The notes under the pieces are model-generated. The model was not told the origin of the DNA, made no database searches, and worked only from the letters and a program-made list of their open reading frames with translations. This document shows positions 6,501-10,289 of a DNA stretch of 10,289 bases, piece after piece. A program made the translations under genes and the position numbers. Source of the stretch: an uncultured Myxococcales bacterium (GTDB taxonomy: Bacteria; Myxococcota_A; UBA9042); NCBI GenBank assembly GCA_937915965.1, contig CALGHC010000324.1, positions 1-10,289 on the forward strand. Direction: 5' to 3'. The number at the start of each line of letters is the position of its first letter. The first letter of the stretch is position 1.

Positions 6501-8907
6501 CGCCGGCCGCGCAGGCGTCGCCGGCCGTACAGACGTCACCATCGGAGCAGGGAGCGCCATCGGCGGAGTCCACATTGGTGCAGCTGCCCTTGTCGGCGTC
6601 ACAAGCGTCGACTGTGCAGGGGTTGGCGTCGTCACACAGCGCCACGGCGACGCACTTGCCGCTCTCGCAGTGGTCGCTGCTGGTGCACGCGTCGCCATCG
6701 TCGCAGTCGGCGCTGTCGGGCCCGGCAAAGGTCGCGCAGCCGCCGCTGAGGGGGTCGCAGACGTCGAGGGTGCAGTCCTGGCCGTCGTCGCAGCTCTTGA
6801 CCGCGTGGGCGCAAGCGCCCTGGTCGCAGGTGTCGGTGGTGCAGCCGTTCTTGTCATCGCAATCGCTGTCGGCAGCGCAGTCGGAGACAGCGACCCGCAG
6901 GTCGTCGATGAACACGCCCGCCATGTCGTTGGCGACGCAATCCTCGGTGACGAAGCGGAAGCGGAGCTGGAACATGCTGCCGGCATAGACGCTCAGGTCG
7001 ACGCTGATCTGCGCCCAGACGGTCGCGTCGCCGTGCTTGAGGTTGGCGACCTCGTCCCAGATGGCGCCGTCGGTCGAGGCCTCGACGATCAGCTCGTCGT
7101 AGGTGTCGGTCTCTTCCCACTCTCCCGACAGGCCGAACATGGCGGTGATGGCCGTGCCCGCCTGGACCGCGCTGGCGTCAAGCGTCGGCGTGGTCGCCGA
7201 GCCGCCGACCGAATCCGCGCCGGCGGGGCACTCGAAGGAGACCCCGTCGTTGAAGTTCAGCGAACACTTGGGGGACTGATAGGCGGGCGGGTTGGGCGTG
7301 GCGTCGACGGCCCACGCGGGTCCGCCGGGCGTGCCGGTCAGCTGCCATGCGGCGAGACCCGGCGAGTCGCAGGGGAACGACGTGCGCCAGGGCAGCTTGA
7401 CGGTCGCCCCGCAGCCGCTGATCCAGTCGTGCTTGCACAGGCCGCTGGGGCCGTCGCAGCTATCAGCGGTGCAGGAGTTCTCATCGTCGCAGTCGATCGC
7501 GCTGCCGCTGCACTTGCCGGCGAGGCAGGCGTCGTCGGTGCACAAGTTGCCGTCCGTACAAGCGTTGTTGTCGTTGTCGGTCGCGGTGCAGCCGGTGGCC
7601 ATGTCGCAGGCGTCGTCCGTGCAGGCGTTGCCGTCGTCGCAAGTGACGGTCGAGGCCTCGCACAAGCTGGCGGCGCAGGCGTCGTCCGTGCACGCGTCGC
7701 CGTCGTCGCAAGCGTTGCTGTCGTCGTCGGTCGCGGTGCAGCCGGTCGCGACGTCGCAGGCGTCGTCCGTGCAAGGGTTGGCGTCGTCGCAGATGATCGC
7801 GGCGGCCACGCATAGCCCTGCGGCGCAGGTGTCGTCGGTGCAAGCGCTGCCGTCGTCGCAGGTGTTGGCGTCGTTGGCGGTCACCGTGCAACCGGTCGCC
7901 AGGTCGCAGGCGTCATCGGTGCACGGGTTGTTGTCGTCACAGCTGATGGCGATGGCGGCGCAAGCGCCGTCCTTGCACGCGTCGGCGCTGGTGCATGCGT
8001 CGCCGTCGTCGCAGGCGGCGGTGTTGGCCGTGTGCTTGCAGGCGCCGCTGCTGTCGCAGGTGTCATCCGTGCAGACATCGGCGTCGTCGCAGAGGCTGCC
8101 CTCGTCCGTGGTGCCATCGCAGTTGTCGTCGAGGCCATTGCAGCTCTCGTCGCCACCGGCAGGAGCGCCGCACGCGCTCAGCCCGGCGTCGCCGCAGCTG
8201 CGCTCGCCCACGCAGACGCCGCCTACGCCACAAGCTGTCGACAAGTCGAGCTCGCTAGCGAGCGCGGAGCAGGTGCACATCGCGTCGGCTGCCGGCACGC
8301 ACTGCTTGGCGCTGTCGCCAGCGACGTCAGTCGCGTCCGCGCAGACCGAGCCGGTGCCGCAATCGTCGTCGACGCTGCAACCGCCACCGCAGAAGGAACC
8401 CTCCGCTCCGAATGAGACGCAGCGCGCATCCTTGTCGCCAGGGTGAGCGCAGTCGGTGTTCTTTGTGCAGGGGTTGCAGCGGGTCAAGTCGACCGGAACG
8501 CAGACGTCCACCTGCGCGCCGCCGTCATCGACCTCGCCGCAGGTGAATCCGGTGGCGCAGCCGGTACCGCACGCAGCCGCGCAGATGCCAGTGGCGTCGC
8601 GCAGATCGAGACACGGACCGTCGTCGCACTCGCTGTCGCCGTCGCAGGCGCAGCCGGCCGCGCCGGGGCAGGTCGCGCCGCCGTCGGTGTCGTCGGCGAC
8701 CTCGCCCATCTGGCCATCGAGGCCATCAAGGGCGTCGCCCTCGATTCCCTCGCCGAGCTGGCCGTCGGTCTGGTTGCTGTCCGTCAGCCCGACGTCAGCC
8801 GCCCCGCCGACGGGCTCGTGATCGAAGTTGTCGCCGCAAGCGGCGGCCAGCACGAGGAGGAGGGCGAGGGCGAAACGCAAGCTTCGCGGGAGGATGTGGC
8901 TACTCAT
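3514..8907 (-). CDS. N-terminal part of giant Cys-rich repeat lipoprotein with MopE-like motif and MAM-like modules
   Basis: The 1,797-residue frame starts at ATG 8905-8907, chosen because it has a GAGGAGA ribosome site 5 nt upstream and opens directly into a signal peptide (hydrophobic core about 10-23, then AAAC with lipidated Cys24). The same frame is open back to 9141, but that extension is Arg-rich and would bury the signal peptide. After an Asp/Gly linker (about 25-75) comes a Cys-rich head and a MopE-type metal-binding motif, CNGLDDNCDGTTDEG, at 256-270. Nine CDDGDxCT repeats follow, three pairs of which form a 50-residue tandem array (323-472). MAM-like beta-sandwich modules lie at 504-676, 814-987, 1149-1324 and 1490-1660, separated by 5, 6 and 6 Cys-rich repeats; four more lead into a fifth module at 1776, cut off by TGA 3514-3516. 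The acidic Cys loops probably bind Ca2+ and form local disulfides (inference). Role: surface or adhesive protein, not an enzyme; no catalytic motif is seen. Confidence 0.9.
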   Translation of the reverse strand: MSSHILPRSLRFALALLLVLAAACGDNFDHEPVGGAADVGLTDSNQTDGQLGEGIEGDALDGLDGQMGEVADDTDGGATCPGAAGCACDGDSECDDGPCLDLRDATGICAAACGTGCATGFTCGEVDDGGAQVDVCVPVDLTRCNPCTKNTDCAHPGDKDARCVSFGAEGSFCGGGCSVDDDCGTGSVCADATDVAGDSAKQCVPAADAMCTCSALASELDLSTACGVGGVCVGERSCGDAGLSACGAPAGGDESCNGLDDNCDGTTDEGSLCDDADVCTDDTCDSSGACKHTANTAACDDGDACTSADACKDGACAAIAISCDDNNPCTDDACDLATGCTVTANDANTCDDGSACTDDTCAAGLCVAAAIICDDANPCTDDACDVATGCTATDDDSNACDDGDACTDDACAASLCEASTVTCDDGNACTDDACDMATGCTATDNDNNACTDGNLCTDDACLAGKCSGSAIDCDDENSCTADSCDGPSGLCKHDWISGCGATVKLPWRTSFPCDSPGLAAWQLTGTPGGPAWAVDATPNPPAYQSPKCSLNFNDGVSFECPAGADSVGGSATTPTLDASAVQAGTAITAMFGLSGEWEETDTYDELIVEASTDGAIWDEVANLKHGDATVWAQISVDLSVYAGSMFQLRFRFVTEDCVANDMAGVFIDDLRVAVSDCAADSDCDDKNGCTTDTCDQGACAHAVKSCDDGQDCTLDVCDPLSGGCATFAGPDSADCDDGDACTSSDHCESGKCVAVALCDDANPCTVDACDADKGSCTNVDSADGAPCSDGDVCTAGDACAAGACVASPGACSQVVAEPFACDGAAGWVVDAAAAGSMVAWAIDATPAEPGFLSPKCSLNFNDGKAFECFKGQGKVGGAAISPVIDLSDAATATLSFWSWAQVDDTAAADHRYVEISTDAFATVALSIRLDNDSAGQEAWQRVDIDLGAVAGAKIQVRLRFDSGDCGDNGGAGWFIDDLLVTSAKAKACVGDAACDDDNACTDNVCADGVCLASANTATCDDGNACSSESACSDGGCLPTESTDCDDGESCTLDTGCDAIAGCLHDDKKDGLYCSDGDACTVRDRCVAGACVALPKCNDGNPCTLDSCDAGTCGHLPTAEGQTCSDGDPCTTDDICASGTCAGKLGACHDVVFDRFGCDEADQWQVNPPQVATETSWAVDATPGVPGFLSPACSLNINDGSSFVCEDGADYVQGDAKSTFTVDLTDVTAAQVSFWSWADIEKVDNADLRWVAVSTDDFKTVAASWLLDNGADTMMQWHQYQVSLDAFAGEKVRFGFYFDSVDCFGNDGAGWFIDDLRVTVSGGASCNDAAGCDDDNVCTADLCKTGGCVHFDVNGQPCEDGNKCTLADTCMGGTCAPGGVCDDGNACTTDACDPADGACTHASVADGLDCEDGDKCTIDDVCNGGACGGAPKCNSENPCALDVCDAETGGCGGQQVADGTPCKGGNPCIFGQFCIGGSCDLGVERCTFETLLIEPFDCGKAGDWVLDPLPADGKSTWAIDDSPKPPAYQSPSCSLNFNNGVDYDDGDAVAGTATSPLIVLPPGKVCVATFGSFNGVENDNEYDQRFIEISTDGFDKDIFSFQLDNEEDIETWADVGGVLEQWIGKTIQVRFRFDSVDDFTNETVGWFVDDLKITAGTPDPSCAIAADCNDSQACTIDTCKSGVCAWALILDGGACTDGDPCTVADACKAGACEATPKACGDGLPCTVDACNSQTGACTHDAVVDDEPCDDGQACTEDDKCTSGTCVGAPTVECAEMLSVPFSEDFGCDDMTWGGVDVQ
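3530..3536 (-). other. Seven-G tract: frameshift site joining the two halves of the giant lipoprotein gene
   Basis: On the minus strand, ACCT is followed by seven G. In the upstream frame this reads TWGGVDVQ and then TGA. With six G the reading continues TWGAWTSSDGSLV into the downstream frame with no stop. The repaired segment then has the normal order of the module: F-x-C-D near its start, a Trp, WxVDATP, SPxCSxNxNNG. The whole repaired gene (8907 to 105, less one base) is 8,802 nt, exactly 2,934 codons. Homopolymer runs are common places for sequencing errors and for slipped-strand phase variation. Confidence 0.87.
7492..7941 (-). repeat. Three tandem 150-bp units within the giant lipoprotein gene
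   Basis: Three in-frame 150-bp (50-residue) units lie at 7792-7941, 7642-7791 and 7492-7641. Each unit is a pair of Cys-rich repeats: CDDxNxCTDDACDxATGC, then a TxxDxN(A/T)C spacer, CxDGxxCTDDxC, AAxLCxA-like residues and a hydrophobic end. The units differ mainly at a few positions (D-L/V/M-ATGC; loss of CDD to CTD in the third), and the DNA is visibly similar with the recurring motif TCGCAGGCGTCGTC. This points to duplication more recent than that of the other Cys repeats in the gene. The units encode residues 323-472. Confidence 0.85.
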
Positions 8908-8912
8908 CGAGG

Positions 8913-8919
8913 TCTCCTC
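8913..8919 (-). promoter_or_regulatory. Ribosome binding site of the giant lipoprotein gene
   Basis: The minus strand reads GAGGAGA, then 5 nt (CCTCG), then the ATG at 8905-8907. This close Shine-Dalgarno match fixes the start at the signal peptide rather than at the upstream in-frame start at 9141. Confidence 0.75.
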
Positions 8920-9129
8920 GGGGTCGTTCCGGGGCGTCGCGGTCATCGGGAGGCGTGTTGCCGGATCGCCCTGGGTCGGCGCTGGTCCGGACGGCTGGTG
9001 GTCACGCCGGGCGGAGTCTGCCGTTCCCCGTCCGACAGGGCAAGCCCATAGCGCGGCAAGCACCTGCCAACCCGTCGAAAACGAACGCATGCGCACCCTC
9101 AGTTTCGGGTTGGCGGGATCGCGCACGCG

Positions 9130-9167
9130 CCGTCTGACCAATCGGCGAACGCGAGCGGCTCAGACGG
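9130..9167. promoter_or_regulatory. Perfect 8-bp inverted repeat beside the candidate promoter (possible operator)
   Basis: CCGTCTGA at 9130-9137 is mirrored exactly by TCAGACGG at 9160-9167, with 22 nt between the arms (30 bp from arm to arm, about three helical turns). The right arm ends one base before the candidate -35 hexamer at 9169. A dimeric regulator could bind it, or it may be chance; no regulator family is recognised from the arm sequence. Confidence 0.35.
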
Positions 9168-9168
9168 T

Positions 9169-9197
9169 TTGCGCGTGGCGCGCGGTGGCGGTAGAGT
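9169..9197 (+). promoter_or_regulatory. Candidate sigma70-type promoter for the TatT-family lipoprotein gene
   Basis: TTGCGC (9169-9174) and TAGAGT (9192-9197) are separated by exactly 17 nt. The first three bases of the -35 and the TA..-T pattern of the -10 match the housekeeping consensus. Transcription would start near 9204 and leave a leader of roughly 100 nt before the ATG at 9307. High-GC genomes yield such partial matches by chance, so this remains a prediction. Confidence 0.42.
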
Positions 9198-9294
9198 CCG
9201 GCCGCCAACGACTCGAAGTCGCTATCCGCAAAACGCTTTCCCAGTCCAACTCGGACACCGAACCCCGACCCCGCCTCCGGGTCCAGCATCCTTC

Positions 9295-9299
9295 AGGAG
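9295..9299 (+). promoter_or_regulatory. Ribosome binding site of the TatT-family gene
   Basis: AGGAG is followed by a 7-nt spacer (CACCGTC) and ATG at 9307-9309. The match and spacing are good and select this start, which also opens directly into a lipoprotein signal peptide. Confidence 0.75.
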
Positions 9300-9306
9300 C
9301 ACCGTC

Positions 9307-10289
9307 ATGCGCGCCACATTGCTTGCCGCACTCGTTTTGATCATCGCCATCGCAGTGGCCGGCTGCGGCACGAAACGCCAGACCGGCATCTGCGGAGACC
9401 TGCAGCTCGACCCGACCGAGCAGGGCGACGCCGACGCCCTCGAGGCCGAGGGCGACGCCGCCTGGAACGAGCGCAGCGACCCGGCCCGCATCCGCGCCGC
9501 CGTCACTGCATGGACCAAGGCCCTGCGCGTCGACCCCAAGCGCGCCCGCGTGCGCGTCAAGCTGTCGCGTGGCCGCTACTTCCTCGCCGATGGGTTCTTG
9601 CGCGAAGACGACGACAAGGAAGAGGAGATGATCGCGAGCTTCAACCAGGGGACCAACGACGCTGAGATTGGGTTGGTCCAGCTCGCGGGTGGCTATCGCG
9701 ACGATTTCTGTGCCGAGAAGCCCTACGCCGAGGCGATCGCCAAAGCAGGCAAGGAGGCCGTGCCGGCCATGTACTGGTACGCGAGCAACCTGGGAAAATG
9801 GGGATTGGCCAAGGGAATCTTCACGATCCTGAAGTACAAGGACAACATCAAGTCGCTGATGGAGCGCGTCCAGGCCCTCGACGACACGTATTTCTACTAC
9901 GCGCCGTACCGCTACTTCGGCGTCTTCTACACCAAGATCCCGTTCCCGGGCGGTGACCTGCCCAAGAGCAAGGAGAACTTCGAGAAGTCGATCGCTGGGG
10001 CGCCCCAGTATCTCGCGACCAAGGTCCTCTACGCCTCGACCTACGCGACCAAGACCAAGGACCGGGCGCTCTTCAAGCGACTCCTGGACGAGGTGATGGC
10101 GTTCCCGCTCGACGACGCCCCCGAGCTGGCGCCCGAGAACACCATCGAAAAGAACAAGGCGGCCTTGCTGCTCGAAGACATCGACACCTACTTCGACGCG
10201 CCCGAGGGTGACGACGCTGACGCGGCGCCCGCAGCTGCGCCAGCCCCGGCGGCGGAGGCAACGCCGGCAGCGGAAGCGGTGCCAGCGGC
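9307..10289 (+). CDS. TRAP transporter TatT-component family lipoprotein (partial, 3' end outside window)
   Basis: The frame is open from ATG 9307 to the window edge (327 full codons). Residues 1-19 form a signal peptide with a hydrophobic core (LLAALVLIIAIAVA) and lipobox VAGC, lipidated at Cys20. Residues about 40-290 are all-helical and TPR-like. They carry the features I associate with the TatT family: LGKWGLAKG (162-170), YFYYAPYRYFGVFYTKIP with GGD at 215-217, then a helix with FEKSI and a Y-L-x-TKVLYA segment, and an LLDEVMAFP stretch before a final helix. In Treponema, TatT is a periplasmic lipoprotein of TPR repeats that binds the TRAP solute-binding protein and is thought to help deliver hydrophobic ligands. 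The family core appears complete; the last visible residues (from about 299) are an Ala/Pro/Glu tail that runs off the edge. No TRAP membrane subunit lies in the window, so the transporter partner is inferred. It is divergent from the giant lipoprotein gene. Confidence 0.88.
   Translation, partial: MRATLLAALVLIIAIAVAGCGTKRQTGICGDLQLDPTEQGDADALEAEGDAAWNERSDPARIRAAVTAWTKALRVDPKRARVRVKLSRGRYFLADGFLREDDDKEEEMIASFNQGTNDAEIGLVQLAGGYRDDFCAEKPYAEAIAKAGKEAVPAMYWYASNLGKWGLAKGIFTILKYKDNIKSLMERVQALDDTYFYYAPYRYFGVFYTKIPFPGGDLPKSKENFEKSIAGAPQYLATKVLYASTYATKTKDRALFKRLLDEVMAFPLDDAPELAPENTIEKNKAALLLEDIDTYFDAPEGDDADAAPAAAPAPAAEATPAAEAVPA

Larger units (their letters stand above)
8908..9306. other. Divergent intergenic region between the two lipoprotein genes
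   Basis: These 399 bp separate divergently transcribed genes. The right part (9130-9200) holds a perfect 8-bp dyad and a candidate rightward promoter. For the leftward gene I see only a weak candidate on the minus strand, TTGCCC, 17 nt, CAGACT (about 9008-9036), too poor to annotate separately. An open frame continues from the giant gene upstream to 9141, but its Arg/Pro-rich translation has no domain and no ribosome site. No tRNA, small RNA or terminator hairpin was recognised. Confidence 0.7.

Noticed and set aside
6178..7815. A second long rightward open frame (545 codons) opposite the same gene
   Set aside because: Same codon mirror effect, with repetitive Val/Ala/Gly translation and no recognisable family; it lies wholly within well-supported minus-strand domains.
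7492..7941. Regularly spaced repeats resembling a CRISPR array
   Set aside because: The repeats are in-frame protein repeats with similar, not unique, intervening sequence and a 150-bp period; there are no cas genes.
105..8907. Tryptophan synthase alpha chain, a label often attached to proteins like this
   Set aside because: No TIM-barrel sequence or catalytic motif is present; the label is a known propagated error for Cys-rich repeat proteins.
8908..9141. Upstream extension of the giant lipoprotein to a start at 9141
   Set aside because: It would place 78 Arg/Pro-rich residues before a clear signal peptide, and the internal ATG at 8907 has its own good ribosome site.
9222..9560. A leftward open frame of 112 codons opposite the start of the TatT-family gene
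   Set aside because: It overlaps the signal peptide and core of a well-supported gene, has no ribosome site and a Ser/Arg-rich translation without a family.

Overview
The window is high-GC bacterial DNA with strongly G/C-biased third codon positions. Its genes are lipoproteins and surface proteins of a style common in Myxococcota and allied former Deltaproteobacteria: Cys/Asp-rich 'CDDGDACT' repeats, a MopE-type CNGxDDNCDG motif, Ala-Asp-Ala-Gly linkers and a TatT-type TPR lipoprotein. The phylum is inferred from protein style; no rRNA or other marker gene is present.

Layout. (1) At 1-147 (+) lies the 3' end of a gene that enters from the left. It begins with a 12-bp minisatellite encoding Ala-Asp-Ala-Gly repeats and ends in a 43-bp tail-to-tail overlap with the next gene. 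(2) At 105-8907 (-) lies one giant gene, read here as two abutting open frames (3514-8907 and 105-3506). It encodes an exported lipoprotein: signal peptide with Cys24, acidic linker, Cys-rich head with a MopE-like motif, then about 47 CDDGDxCT-type repeats interrupted by six MAM-like beta-sandwich modules, a lamin-tail domain (LTD) and a C-terminal beta domain. The two frames meet at a run of seven G (minus strand; 3530-3536) inside the fifth module. Dropping one G restores a continuous 2,933-residue protein and a normal module, so this is a single gene broken by a 1-nt frameshift (sequencing error, phase-variable tract or real lesion). (3) At 8908-9306 is a 399-bp divergent intergenic region with ribosome binding sites for both flanking genes, a candidate promoter for the rightward gene and an 8-bp dyad next to it. 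(4) From 9307 (+) to the right edge runs a TRAP-transporter TatT-family lipoprotein gene, open at its 3' end.

Working together. Two of the genes encode lipoproteins with Sec signal peptides and lipoboxes. The giant protein looks like a surface-displayed, disulfide-rich, probably Ca2+-binding adhesin or matrix protein. The TatT protein would sit in the periplasm and assist a TRAP solute-binding protein. Divergent arrangement is the only visible link between them; no functional partnership can be shown.

The most informative observations are the frameshift at the homopolymer and the co-loss of two cysteines in two of the six modules, which predicts a disulfide and sorts the modules into three subtypes.
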